Source: Symsagittifera roscoffensis
Lineage: Eukaryota; Xenacoelomorpha; Acoela; Convolutidae
Direction of reading: 5' to 3'
NCBI RefSeq assembly: GCF_963678635.1
Contig: NW_026971509.1
Coordinates: 124,001 to 188,000 of the forward strand
DNA: 64,000 nt
The notes under the pieces were generated by a model, which saw only the letters and a list, made by a program, of their open reading frames with translations, searched no databases and was not told where the DNA came from. Positions 1 to 11,223 of this stretch are shown here, piece by piece (the first letter of the stretch is position 1; the number at the start of each line of letters is the position of its first letter). The position numbers and the translations under genes were made by a program.

Positions 1-464
1 TTAAACAATCTGTTGAGGTTTTTTCGAAAAAAATAGGTGATCTACAGCTTTAGAAAATCGGGGCTGGGGAAAAATCATAGGGGAAAAGATATTCGAAAAA
101 GATTGTAGTTTTGGAGAGTTCCATGCAGGTTAGAACCTTTTTAAGGTTATGTGAAATTCAAAAAATAAGTGACAAGACTTTGAGCTAAAAAAAATGTGGC
201 GGTGGTGCGGTTTACATGAAAAAGAGCTCCATTGAAATAAAATAGTGTTAAATATGAGTGTGGGTTTGCTCTATAATTAGCAATATTTCTTGAGAACAGT
301 TATGATCTATTTCTTTTGGAGTGTGGAAACAAACGGCTGAAATAAGATTCATAATTTGTGGACTTTTAGTGCATGATTGGTTACAATAGTGCAATGCAAA
401 CAGCCCGTTTTCAAAATTTATAGTCTGTTTTTAAAAATTATTTTTCTGTTAATTATCAACTTAC

Positions 465-694
465 TGGAATGTCGGCGTAAATTAGCGAGTCTTCCTTATT
501 CTGTGGAAATTATGATCGAAATAAGGTTTGGCGAATCGATTGGATTTGCGGGCAATGTAGCGGTTGTAGCGATTGAGTATCTGTGACAAACCAATCTTGG
601 AGAAATATTTAATTTCAGGTGCATTAGTAAGTTGGTGAATAGCTGTGATATAAAGTTAGCCATCTTCAGACTTTCTGAGTAATATGCTAAGGGA
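465..694 (-). pseudogene. Exon-like block with acceptor and donor, copy 1
   Basis: On the minus strand this 230-bp block is preceded by a pyrimidine-rich stretch ending in TTTTCAG (AG at 696-695). It is followed by GTAAGT (464-459), a good fit to the eukaryotic splice-site consensus. The block corresponds to the 'LLKKSEDGEL' block of the other monomers (for example 4759-4968). Here a TAA interrupts the frame just after the residues SEDG. No known family is recognised. The paired signals suggest the blocks of array A were once exons of a minus-strand gene; this copy is dead. Confidence 0.4.
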
Positions 695-2518
695 CTGAAA
701 ATAAAAAAAGAAAAACCAAGGTAAACGTAGGGATTAGAGTGGTTTCATTTAAATCAGTATTCGTGGGCTTTGGGGTTCATTATTGTCGATCTGTATTGTG
801 GAACAAAAGGTATAGATTTGTTGACAATGATGGCTTCGTTGACGTCGAGATAAGAAGTGGTGGTTGAATAGGTATCTGCGAAGGTTGGTTGGGTGTTTTT
901 GTTTCATGGAATAGGTTTCTCAGTGTTAAGCTGAGTGGTTAAAACGTTGTATAGTCAATGGAGTTTTATTATTGTGTATTAGTTGTTGGTATATTATGAA
1001 ATTATCTAATTTATGTCAAAATTGATCGTCTATTAGGGAAAAAGGGGCGTCATCGATATCGCTAGAAAGTATTGAAAGGATGGGGGTAGCGTCTGTGTAG
1101 GATGATCCGGAGTTTGATGAGTGATCCGGGTGATAACGGGAACCTGGGGAGTGATAGGTTTAAAAAGAGGCTGGGAAAAACGATTAGTTGGGCTTGTTCC
1201 GGAATCTCATCTGAAAAATCCTCAGGAGTGTCGATGGCTGGGATTTCTAAAACGCTGCGTTTATTAAAATGTTGTTTGTGCGGAGTCCTCGGAGTGCATA
1301 TGGGTTGAGTCTATTGAAAAAATGGAAAATTCGGAGTGTAAAGCAGGTAGGGGAGCGGAGAGGAGGTCATTGATAGATGACATAGGAGGCTGGCGATGAA
1401 ATGCTGAAAGGTAAGAAAAAGATCGGCGGAAGCATCCGAGTTAGCGACTGAAGGTGGGCTAAAATAATTAAATTTATGAGAAAAAAAAAATTGTTTCAGG
1501 TTGTTATATTATTTCGTCATGTGTATCGATTTGATCGTGTGTTTGTGTGGTATCTTGAAATTATTACTTAAGATCGATGACTCATAAGTAATGGAGGAAA
1601 TTGGGCTGGGTTGTTTTTTTGTTGTTTCGATTTAAGTTTGAACGCAGCAAAAATTTGTATAGTAGTTGGTGTGTAGAATATTTGTTATTGATTTTGATTT
1701 GTTTAAATGTGTGATTATAGAGGTACTGTTCGCATGTGTGTGTTGTTTTGTGGTTCATATTTTGTTTGGTTTTGTTGTTAGTTGTTCCTTGTATTAATTT
1801 TTTTGTGCATCAAGGAATATGTGTTTTTCTAATGTTCAAAACATTAACACTATCGCTGATAATTTTCGCGATACGCTTTCTTGTCTACTAACTTGCTTTG
1901 TATTGCACATCTCTTATAAAAATCACTATAAAGCGAAAAAAAACTCAAATTAAATATTGCAAATAAGATTGTTAATTGTTCTAGTATATAAATATAAAAG
2001 GGCCATTCGAATACAGCTAAAATTCATCTTTGATGTGAGGAAAACTGATTACGTTTATGGGAGAGATATCTTGCGGTCGATATTTTTCTTACTTACTCAG
2101 ATAAAATATTTATTTTCTTTACAATATCCATTATAACCTTGTGTATGGATAACACAGAAGCCTGCTGTTTCGGCGAAATTTCTTAAGTTCAGTTTGTCGT
2201 TGTATTGTATCAGTTTCAGTGAGATGATCTTCAACTTGGTGTTCTAATGTTTTTAACAACTGGAGAAGGGGGTGGGGGCGCAAACTGGGGGAGAGGGAAC
2301 TGGGTGTTTCAAACCGTGGTGTGGAAACGCCTAGAATCATCTACAAACTGTCTTTCTGAACGGCAGCACTCAGCATTGAGCAAAAAAATTAACGTCCATG
2401 ACTCAATCAAATTTCTTCAAACAAAAACTTGGATTGGGAAACACTTAAAACAGCAGACGCTGCCAGCTATTTAGTTAGCGGTCAATTTTCGTCAGAGTTA
2501 TGCAAATGTGAACAATAA

Positions 2519-2737
2519 AAATTAAGAAAAATCATCTATGCTGAGTTTAGGTCCGGGTGGCTTTCTCAAAGAGTAATTTCAGATAACGGTACAACGTTTG
2601 TTCGTTACGCTATCATTTTTCGGCCGGATATGTTCGTAGAACTCCTTAGTCTAAAAGCAAAACTAATCTTACTCTTATATTTTTTACTTCCTTGTCTCAA
2701 ATTCTCACTGGTCTATCGCGAGGAAGAGAGCAACTGA
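2519..2737 (+). pseudogene. Short frame with integrase-like SDNGT motif and a hydrophobic segment
   Basis: This plus-strand frame is open for 72 codons without an ATG start. Near residues 10-25 it contains a stretch ending RVISDNGTTFV. This resembles the core of LTR-retrotransposon integrases (rve family), where a catalytic Asp sits in an (S/H)D(N/Q)GT-F motif preceded by a Gly-x-Pro-like turn. About 30 residues later comes a hydrophobic run, LILLLYFLLPCL, that could span a membrane. Other copies keep the frame but usually show SDNGTPS or have lost the motif by an 11-base deletion. The match is only about 20 residues and could be chance. If real, it is a tiny relic lying opposite in strand to the decayed gene blocks of the monomer. 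Confidence 0.3.
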
Positions 2738-2754
2738 TTTTCATCCGTTTTCTA

Positions 2755-3470
2755 AGTCAGAGCGAGACTACGTGCATTCTCAAAACTCGTTCAAAATTGA
2801 ACGAGTAGCGAGATGAAAGGTTAAATTTTCTGATAGGAACGATTGAGATGGAAACGTATCTTGCTTTTGACATCGAGTTGACCATTGAACTGTTTCAATA
2901 GTTTCCTCTGCTGCGATGTCTGCTCTATATCCGATGAGGGCTGCCACTGCGCCAAGCAAAACCAATAGATTTGCCATTCCATTGTCGGAGTTTCGTCGAG
3001 CATATCTCCCTTCTGCTGCTCGAGTACTATGCTCTGTACAATCCTTGCTAAATTACCTCTATGTTTTAGTTATTCAGTTTTAATTATAATTCTATTAGTT
3101 TTTTTCGCAGAAAATTTCTAATTCGTTCTTTTATTTTGAAGGGTTGCTCACGCTAGAGCTAATCATAACAAAAACTGTGGGATGATGTCGTAAGCGTGGT
3201 ATAGTCCATCAATTGACCGTCAATAAGCATGCTCAAAACGTCTTTCACTGGTGGGTAAGGGCAGTCGGAGTATAGCTATGATGTTTTTTGAATATATTCT
3301 TTTCTTGATTTTAACCTTTTTTTCATTATGTCAGGTGTTTTTTATCATACGTTTCTTATGGTTCTGTCTTTTTCTTACAACCATTTTGTCTTAAATTAGT
3401 GTTGACCTGGTAGCTTTTAAGGTTTTATGTGTTCTTAATGAAATGTTGATTTATGTTCAAAAAAATTTTT
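2755..3470. other. Insertion unique to copy 1 of array A
   Basis: Copy 1 leaves the monomer sequence shortly after 'catccgttttctaag' and rejoins it at 'tccagttttata', where other copies have about 250 bp of ordinary monomer sequence. The inserted stretch, especially 2780-3060, looks less AT-rich than its surroundings. It contains two overlapping minus-strand frames. I saw no terminal inverted repeats or clear target duplication. Confidence 0.6.
2780..3060 (-). CDS. Unrecognised overlapping coding-like frames in the copy 1 insertion
   Basis: Two minus-strand frames overlap. One (2977 down to 2780, 65 codons with ATG) starts MANLLVLLGAVAALIG, a hydrophobic start that could act as a signal peptide or membrane anchor. 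The other is open from about 3060 to 2821 and reads through MLDETPTMEWQIYWF into a Gln/Lys-rich tail; its ATG is at 3003. They cannot both be the real frame. I do not recognise either as a family. The patch occurs once in the window and its base composition differs from the array, which makes it a candidate remnant of an inserted gene or mobile element. Coding status is uncertain. Confidence 0.25.
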
Positions 3471-3992
3471 TTTCCAGTTTTATACGGGAAAGAGTATAGT
3501 GGGTTTTTTCGGTACATGTTGGTAGTGCAGTGGTGTTAAAAACTGCGTTGGTTATTAAAGCTCAAGCTAATAAACTAACCGGCTTAAGAGAAAGTTTGAA
3601 ATGCGTGAAAACGGTTCAAAGTTGTTATCAACTATTTGCCAAAATTGAAATTTGTTTAATCAGTATAAATGTCATACGAAGCTATCGATAGTTTTAATTA
3701 GTGTCTGTAAAAAGGGGAGAAATCAAGAGGCAAATTGGAGAGATTCACAAAACTTGTGCTCATAAAAGTTTAGTTCATTTTCTAAATTATCAACCCTACA
3801 TCAATTTTTTGCACTTTATGCATGTCTTACTGTATTTGAGGTACTGGTTGACCTCTAACTTTGAATTACTAATTTTCCTGCATTTTAATAATTAAACTAG
3901 TTTTTTTAAGTTTTAGATTTTACTGCAATCGCTCGCTTTTTCTGAAACCATTTTAAAAAAGTTTTTTTTTAAATTTTCATTGGATTTTAATT

Positions 3993-4259
3993 TTAAACAA
4001 TCTGTTGAGGTATTTTCGAAAAAAGTAGGTGATCTACAGCTTTAGAAAATTGGGGCCGGGGAAAAATCATAGGGGAAAAGATATTCGAAAAAAATAATTG
4101 ATACCAAAACCTTGCGTATATGCTAATCACATTTACTCTGTGTAAAATTGGCCATAAAAGCTCAAACCCTCGATGATCTTGACAACTTCTGGGGCTACTA
4201 AGATCGTGTTTATTATTTGGAATCAAATTTAAAAAAATTATGTTTGAATTTTTTGCCAA
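3993..4259 (-). pseudogene. 'IPNxNHDLSGP' block of the decayed minus-strand gene
   Basis: This is an 88-codon minus-strand frame. Its first half (N-L-I-P-N-N-K-H-D-L-S-S-P-R-S) reappears in many monomers as IPNINHDLSGPQKNSRSS, a conserved coding-like stretch of about 30 codons around 'gatgatcttgagtttttctgggggccactaagatc' read in reverse. Outside that stretch the frame runs into AT-rich sequence and is probably spurious. It is the most downstream block of the minus-strand series. No family is recognised. Confidence 0.3.
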
Positions 4260-4758
4260 TATTTTTTTTTCTAAAAGTGGAATTTGGACAGGTTAGATAT
4301 TTTTGTTTGTGGTGATCACGGAGTGGGTTCCTCTGTAGGGAAAGAATTAGTGTAAAGGCAATAGATATACATTTTTGGGACGGGATTGTAGTTTTGGAGA
4401 GTGCCGTGCAGGTTAGAACCTTTTATAAGATATGTGAAACTCAAAAAAAAAGGGCAGACTTTGAATTAAAAAACATGTGGCGGTGGTGTGGATTACGTAA
4501 AACTGAACTTCGTAGAAAGTGGTTTTGAAAAAAATTGTACTAAGTTTGAGCGTGAGTTTTTTCTATTTTTAGCAATAACTCATGATATTAGCTATCGTCT
4601 ATTTCTTTTAGAGTGAGGAAATAAAGTGTTATTTGGAAAGTGACAAAGCGACTGAAAAACGATTCATAAGCTTTGTGGTTTTTAAGTGCTTGATTGGTTA
4701 CAAAGTCTGTTTTTTTTTTAAATCTGTTTTTAAAAAGAGTTTTCTGTTAATGATAAAT

Positions 4759-4968
4759 TTACTGCAAGTTCGGTGTAAGATTCTGAATCTTCCATAACCT
4801 ATGGACTTTATGGTGGTAGTAAGTTTTGACGAATTGATTGGATTTGTGGGCAATGTTTAGAATCTGTGACAAAACAACTTTGGTGAAATCTTTTACTTCA
4901 GTTGCGATAGTAAGTTGGTGAACAGCTGTGATAGAAAGTTCGCCATCTTCAGATTTTTTGAGTAACAT
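4759..4968 (-). pseudogene. 'LLKKSEDGEL' block, copy 2
   Basis: This 69-codon minus-strand frame begins MLLKKSEDGELSITAVHQ and ends TPNLQ directly before a TAA. It is the best marker of the decayed minus-strand gene: the same residues, with scattered substitutions, recur in copies at 7836-8174, 10392-10730 and 32346-32588. The stop falls inside GTAAAT, a weak splice-donor-like site at the same place where copy 1 has GTAAGT, which fits an exon ending in an intron. No family is recognised. Several copies have stops or frame changes, so this is treated as a pseudogene. Confidence 0.35.
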
Positions 4969-5497
4969 GCTAAGTGGGGGAAATTATAATAGGAAAACCA
5001 AGAGGTTATTGTGGTTTCATTTAAATTAACGTTTCATCGGCTTTGGAGTTGATCAATGTCCAGCCGTATTGTGGAAAAAATGGTCTAGATTTTTTGAGTA
5101 TGATGGCTTCGGTAAAATCGGGATAAAAAAAGGTGGTTGAATAGGTATCTGCAGAGGTTGGTTGGGTGTTTTTGTTTCATTGAAGAGGTTTCTCAGGTTA
5201 AAGCTGAGTGGGTAAAACGTTGTATAGTGAGTGGAGTATTAGTTTTGTGTATTAGTTGTTGATATTTTATGAAGTTATCTAAATCGTGTCCGAAATGATT
5301 GTTGGTTATAGGAAAAGGGATGTCATCGATAGCTCTAGAATTTATTGAAAGGAGCTGGGTAGCGTCTGTGTAGGATGATCCAGACTTTGATGAGTCATCC
5401 GGTTGATAACGGGAACCTGGGGAGTGATAAGAGTCAAATGTGGCTGGGAAAAACTAGTAGTTGGGCTTGATTCGGAATCTAACATTTCGTCAGTTTG

Positions 5498-5725
5498 TCA
5501 GGAGTGTCGACGGCAGGGTTTTCTAAAAAGCTGCGTGCATTGAAAAGCTCTTTGTGCGGAATCCTCATAGTGCAAGTGGGATGATTTTGATGAAAAAATG
5601 GAAAACTTGGAATGTAAAACGGGTAGGGGAGCGGAGAGGAGGTCAATGAGAGATGACACAGAAATTTGGGGTTGAAGTGCTAGAGGGGAAAAAGATTGGT
5701 GGAAGGATCCGATATAGCGGCTCAA
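5498..5725 (-). pseudogene. Ser/Pro-rich block, copy 2
   Basis: This 75-codon minus-strand frame starts MSRYIGSFHQSFSPLAL and is rich in Ser, Pro and Leu, with a conserved IDLLSAPLPVLHSKFSIF core. Near-identical frames occur at 17646-17873 and 26407-26634. In other copies a TAA interrupts the codons after 'SAQ'. It ends at TGA just before a short conserved stretch reading TDEMxDSESS in the same frame, so the break looks like a late stop. No domain is recognised; it could be a low-complexity linker of the ancestral protein. Confidence 0.3.
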
Positions 5726-6384
5726 GATTGGATAAATTCATTAAACTTATGAGAAAAAAAATTATTGTATGAGGTTGTACTAGTATTTCATCATATGTAT
5801 CGATTTGATTGTGTGTTTGTGTGGTATGTTGATTGCACTTTTCTTATAAAGAATGAAAAAAATCCTATAAAATTAAATATTGCTTTTAAGGTTGTGATTT
5901 GTTCTAGTATATAATAGGACCATCCCAAAAAAATTAAATTCATTTTTGATGTGAGGAAAACTTAATAAGTTTATGGGAGAGATATCTTGAGGTGGATATT
6001 TTTCTCCATTGAGGCAGATAAAAGCTTTGCTTTAGTAACAGTATCCTCAGTAATTTTTGTATAGATATCACAGAAGCCTGCTGTTTCTGCCTGCTTGCGA
6101 AATTTCTTAAGTTCAGTTTGTCGTTGTATTGTATCAGTTTCAGTCAAAAAATCTTGAACATCGTGTTCTAATGTTTTTTACAACTGGAGGGGCTGGGAGA
6201 TTTTATTGGAGGGGGGCGCAAACTGGGGGAAGGGGGACCGTGGGTTTCAAACCGAAGGGCGGTGGTAATTGGGGCTGGGGGTGGAAACGCCTAGAATCAT
6301 ATATAAACTGTGTTTCTGAACGGCAGTACTCAGCATTGAGCAAAAAATTAAAAGACTCGTCAAATTTCTTCGAAAAAACTTAGA

Positions 6385-6708
6385 TTGGGAACACTTAGTT
6401 TTGCAGACGCTGCCAGCTATTTAGTTAGTTGTCAGTTTTTGTCAAATTTATGCAAATGTGAACTACAAAAAAGTAAGAAAAACCATCTATGCCGAGTTAA
6501 GGTCCCGGTGGCCTTCTCAAAGAGTAAGGGTACACCGTCTGTTCGTTACGCTATCATTTTTCGGCCGGATAGGTTCCTAAAACTCCTTAGTCTTATAGCA
6601 ATACTAATCTTACTCTTATATCTTTTACTGCCTTGTCTCATAATCTCACTGGTTAGAAGAGAGAAGATAGCAACTGATTTTCATCTGTTTTCTAAACTTG
6701 TTGACTGA
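6385..6708 (+). pseudogene. Plus-strand frame with a transmembrane-like segment, copy 2
   Basis: This is the longest version (107 codons) of the plus-strand frame described at 2519-2737. It has lost the SDNGT codons through a short deletion. It keeps a strongly hydrophobic run of about 24 residues (ILILLLYLLLPCLIISLV) followed by basic residues. Shorter versions lie at 9065-9286 and 37775-37987. The hydrophobic run is encoded by AT-rich DNA and may be an accident of composition. Confidence 0.25.
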
Positions 6709-7835
6709 AATAATGAATAGTTTCAGCTTTACAATTTGTATCGGGAGTCGTAGTCATGTATCCAAAATGGTTAGTTATTAAGGTTTTACAGAAAAAAATA
6801 TCAAAATACAAATTTACAGAAAAATTCGTGTTATAGACTGATTCCAGGCATCTGGTGTTTGGGAAGTATTTTACTTCAAAGTTTATTTGTGAGTGATGGG
6901 TGAAGTGTTATCTAAATTCTTTAAAATGAATGTAGGTTTCTTTATCCAGTTTTAATCTGGTATGAGTATAGTGGGACTTTCCTGTACATGTTGGTAGTGC
7001 GGTGGTGTTAAAAGGTGCGTTGGTTAGTAAAGGTTAATCTACTAAACTAACCGGTTCAAGATAATGTTTGAAATGTGTGAAAAATTTTTAACGTTGTTAT
7101 CAACTATTTGCGAAAATTCAAAAGGTTTTAATCATTAAAATTGTCATACGAAGCTATCGATAGTTTCAAGCAGTTTTTGTAATAATGGGCGGATTCAGGA
7201 GGCGAATTGGAAAAGTTCAAAAACATCGTGCACAACATAAAAAGTTTAGTTTATTCTTTCCTTTATCAACCCCTCATTAATTTATAGCATTTTATGCCAA
7301 ACTTACTGTATTTGAATTACTCATTGTCTTCTAACTTTGAATTACTTATTTTCTTGCAATTGATTTACTAAAGTTAGTTTTTTTAAAAAGATTTAGAGTT
7401 TACTGCAAACACTATCACTTGTTGAAAACACTTTAAAATTGGGTTTCTATTTTGGTTGAGATTTTATTTTTTTAAACAAACTAATGAGGAGTTTTTGTGA
7501 AAAATCGGTGATCTACAGCTTTATGGAATCGGGACCGCGGAAAAAACCATAGGGAAATTGTTATTCGAAATAGATGATTAAAATAAAAACCTTGCCTACA
7601 TGCTAATTACATTTGTTTTTAGGACGGGATTGTAGTTTTGGGAGTGCCGTGCAGGTTAGAACCCTTTATATTATATGTGAAAATCAAAAAAAAATGTTAC
7701 CAGACTTTGAATTATTAAACATGTGGCGGTAGTGTGGATAATGGGAAAGTGAGTTTCGTAGAAAGTGCCGTTGAATAAAATAGTCTTAAGTATGAGTGTG
7801 AGTTTGTTATGCTTTGTCATTTATAATTAATGAGA

Positions 7836-8174
7836 TTAGTTATCATCTATTTCTACTGGAGTTAGGAAATAAAATGTTATTTGGAAAGTGACAAAGCGGC
7901 TGAAACACGATTCATAAGCTTTGTGGTTTTTAAGTGATTGATTGGTTTTCCGATATTTATCAATTTTCTGCAGGGTCGCTGTAATATTGCGAATCTTCCA
8001 AAATCTATGGACTTTATGATGGTAGTAAGTTTTGACGAATTGATTGGATTTGCGGCCAATGTTTAGTATCTGTGACAAAACAACTTTGGTGAAATCTTTT
8101 ACTTCAGTTGCAATAGTAAATTGGTGAACAGCTGTGATAGAAAGTTCGCCATCTTCAGATTTTTTGAGTAACAT
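7836..8174 (-). pseudogene. Joined 'LLKKSEDGEL' and 'NHKAYES' blocks, copy 3
   Basis: This 112-codon minus-strand frame is the longest open stretch of the decayed gene. It starts MLLKKSEDGELSITAVHQ, runs through KSNQFVKTYYHHKVHRFW, and ends with NHKAYESCFSRFVTFQ and PVEIDDN. In most monomers the two halves are separated by an AT-rich, intron-like stretch. Here a deletion has fused them in frame, so the length may be a product of decay. No known domain is recognised. Confidence 0.35.
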
Positions 8175-9064
8175 GCTAAGTGGGTGAAATTATAAAAGCT
8201 AAATCAAGGGAACGTAGAGGTTATTGTGGTTTCATTTAAATCAACGTTTCATCGGCTTTGGAGTTGGTCATTGTCCAGCCGTATTGTGGAAAAAATGGTA
8301 TAGATTTGTTGCCAATGATGGCTTCGGTGAATTCGGGATAAAAAAGGGTGGTTGGATAGGTATCTGCGAAGGTTGGTTGGGTGTTTTTGTTTCATGAAAG
8401 AAGTTTTTCAGGTTGAAGCTGAGTAGGCCAAACGTTGTATAGTGAGTGGGTATTAGTATTGTGTATTAGTTGTCGGTTTATTATGAAATTATTTAGTTCG
8501 TGTCCAAATTGATTGCCGGTTATGGGAAAAGGGGTGTCATCAAAAGCGCTAGAAATTATTGAAAGGATCTGGTTAGCATCTGTGTAGGATGATCCAGACT
8601 TTGATGATTGATCCGGGTGATAACGGAAACCTGGGGAGCGATAGAAGTAAAATGTGGCTAGAAAAAGCTAGTAGTTGGGCTTGATTCGGAATCTAACATT
8701 TCGTCAGTTTGTCAGGAGTGTCGAGGGCAGGGTTTTCTAAAAAGCTGTGTGCGCTAAAAAGCTGTTTATGCGAATCTCCAGAGTGCAATTAGGATAATTT
8801 CGATGAAAAAATGGTTAAACTGGAATGTAAAACGGGTAGGGGAGCGGAGAGGAGGTCAATGATAGATGACACAGAAGGTTGGGGATGAGCAAAAAATTAA
8901 ATGTCCATCACTCAATCAAATTTCTTCAAAAAAACTCAGATTGGGAAACACTAAGTTTAGCAGACGCTGCCAGCTATATAGTTAGCGGTCAGTTTTTGTT
9001 AAATTTATGCAAATGTGAACTACAAAAAAGTAAGAAAAAACATCTATGCTGAGGTTAGGTCCGG

Positions 9065-9286
9065 TTGGCCTTTTCAAAGAGTAATTCAGATAAAGATACG
9101 CCGTCTTTTCGTTACGCTATCATTTTTTGGCCGGATCGGTTCGTAAAAATACTTAGTTTTATAGCAATACTAATCTTACTCTTATATCTTTTACTGCCTT
9201 GTCTCAAAATCTCACTAGTCTATCGCGAGGTTAGAGGAGAGAAGATAGCAACTGATTTACATCTGTTTTCTAAATTTTTTGACTGA
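9065..9286 (+). pseudogene. Plus-strand hydrophobic frame, copy 3
   Basis: This 73-codon frame covers the same segment as 6385-6708, with FRYAIIFWPDRFVK followed by a hydrophobic run and a basic tail. Copy 4 (11620-11845) has the equivalent sequence. Probably not a functional gene. Confidence 0.2.
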
Positions 9287-10391
9287 AATAATGTATAGTT
9301 TCTGCTTTACAAATTGTCTTAGTCATGGATCCAAATTGGTTAGTTATTAAGGTTTTTACAGTGGAAAATATCAAAAAACAAAAAAACTTTGCGTTATAGA
9401 CTGATTCCAGGCACCCGGTGTTCGGAAAGTGTTTTAATTCAATGTTTTCTTGTCAGTGATGAGTGAAGTGCTATCTAAATTCTTTCAAGAATGTAGGTTT
9501 TTTATTCAGTTTTAATCTGGTATGAGTATAGTGGGACTTTCCTGTACATGCTGGTAGTGCGGTAGTGTTAAAAGGTGCGTTGGTTAGTAAAGTTTAATAT
9601 ACCAAACTAAACGGTTTAAGAGAATGTTTGAAATGTGTGATAACTGTTCAACGTTGTTATCAATTATTTGCAAAAGTTTAAATTCGTTTAATCTTTACAA
9701 TTGTCATACGAAGCTATCGATAGTTTTAAGCGGTTTCTGTAATAATGGGCGGTTTCAGGAGACGAATTGGAAAACTTCACAAACTTTGTGCACAAAAAAG
9801 TTTAGTTTAATCTTTCATTTATCAACCCTTCAATAATTTATTGCTTTTTATGCCAAATTTACTGTATTTGAGTTACTCATTTTCTTCTAACTTTGAATTA
9901 TTTATTTTCTTGCATTTGATTTCTAAAATTAGTTTTTTAAAAAAGTTTTAGAGTTTACTGCAACCACTATCACTTGTTGAAAACACTTTAAAATTGGGTT
10001 TCTAATTTGGTTGAGATTTTATTTTTTTAAACAAACTAATGAGGAGTTTTTGTGAAAAATCGGTGATCTACAGCTTTATGGAATCGGGACCGCGGAAAAA
10101 ACCATAGGGAAATTGTTATTCGAAAATAGATGATTAAAATAAAAACCTTGCCTACATGCTAATTACATTTGTTTTTAGGACAGGATTGTAGTTTTGGGAG
10201 TGCCGTGCAGGTTAGAACCCTTTATATTATATGTGAAAATCAAAAAAAAATGTTACCAGACTTTGAGTTATTAAACATGTGGCGGTAGTGTGGATAATGG
10301 GAAAGTGAGTTTCGTAGAAAGTGCCGTTGAATAAAATAGTCTTAAGTATGAGTGTGAGTTTGTTATGCTTTGTCATTTATAATTAATGAGA

Positions 10392-10730
10392 TTAGTTATC
10401 ATCTATTTCTACTGGAGTTAGGAAATAAAATGTTATTTGGAAAGTGACAAAGCGGCTGAAACACGATTCATAAGCTTTGTGGTTTTTAAGTGATTGATTG
10501 GTTTTCCGATATTTATCAATTTTCTGCAGGGTCGCTGTAATATTGCGAATCTTCCAAAATCTATGGACTTTATGATGGTAGTAAGTTTTGACGAATTGAT
10601 TGGATTTGCGGCCAATGTTTAGTATCTGTGACAAAACAACTTTGGTGAAATCTTTTACTTCAGTTGCAATAGTAAGTTGGTGAACAGCTGTGATAGAAAG
10701 TTCGTCATCTTCAGATTTTTTGAGTAACAT
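10392..10730 (-). pseudogene. Joined 'LLKKSEDGEL' and 'NHKAYES' blocks, copy 4
   Basis: It differs from the copy 3 frame (7836-8174) by very few residues, as expected from the recent duplication, and has the same fusion of the two blocks. It lies immediately downstream, on the minus strand, of the middle block at 10792-11223. Confidence 0.35.
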
Positions 10731-10791
10731 GCTAAGTTGGTGAAATTATAAAAGCTAAATCAAGGGAACGTAGAGGTTATTGTGGTTTCAT

Positions 10792-11223
10792 TTAAATCAA
10801 CGTTTCATCGGCTTTGGAGTTGGTCATTGTCCAGCCGTATTGTGGAAAAAATGGTATAGATTTGTTGCCAATGATGGCTTCGGTGAATTCGGGATAAAAA
10901 AGGGTGGTTGGATAGGTATCTGCGAAGGTTGGTTGGGTGTTTTTGTTTCATGAAAGAAGTTTTTCAGGTTGAAGCTGAGTAGGCCAAACGTTGTATAGTG
11001 AGTCGGTATTAGTATTGTGTATTAGTTGTCGGTTTATTATGAAATTATTTAGTTCGTGTCCAAATTGATTGCCGTTTATGGGAAAAGGGGTGTCATCAAA
11101 AGCGCTAGAAATTATTGAAAGGATCTGGTTAGCATCTGTGTAGGATGATCCAGACTTTGATGATTGATCCGGGTGATAACGGAAACCTGGGGAGCGATAG
11201 AAGTAAAATGTGGCTGGAAAACG
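10792..11223 (-). pseudogene. Middle block of the decayed minus-strand gene, copy 4
   Basis: With no ATG, this minus-strand frame is open from 11223 to a TGA at 10950-10948, and then again to a TAA at 10794-10792. Key residues include SGSSYTDANQILSIISS, DDTPFPINGNQFGH and, after the TGA, PTTLFYPEFTEAII and ADETLI. The first half stays in the same frame in copy 2 (5390 downward: SGSSYTDATQ, FGHDLDNF), where a one-base shift then breaks it at a different place. Retention of the frame between divergent copies argues that it was once coding. No family is recognised. It has the best protein-like composition in array A. Confidence 0.4.

Larger units (their letters stand above)
1..4030. repeat. Array A copy 1, divergent, with foreign insertion
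   Basis: This is the left-most copy in view, beginning just upstream of its anchor at 39. It is visibly more divergent from the other copies than they are from each other, for example in the region 100-700. It retains all block types in order. About 0.7 kb at 2755-3470 has no counterpart in other copies. It alone keeps splice-like signals around the block at 465-694, and alone carries the form of the plus-strand frame with SDNGTTF. Confidence 0.85.
4031..7510. repeat. Array A copy 2
   Basis: This is a long copy (3480 bp between anchors) carrying every block, including G-rich sequence at 6185-6285 (ggggctggg, ggtggtaattggggctgggg). That sequence is also seen near 2265-2330, 18330-18390 and 27085-27150 but is absent from the 2.55-kb copies. 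It is therefore a fuller version of the monomer, and the 2.55-kb copies look like deletion derivatives. Confidence 0.85.

Noticed and set aside
9624-9836. 70-codon plus-strand frame (MFEMCDNCSTLLS), also at 12180 and 31182
   Set aside because: It is shared only because the monomers are near-identical and is shorter or broken in most copies. The Cys residues do not form a known pattern.
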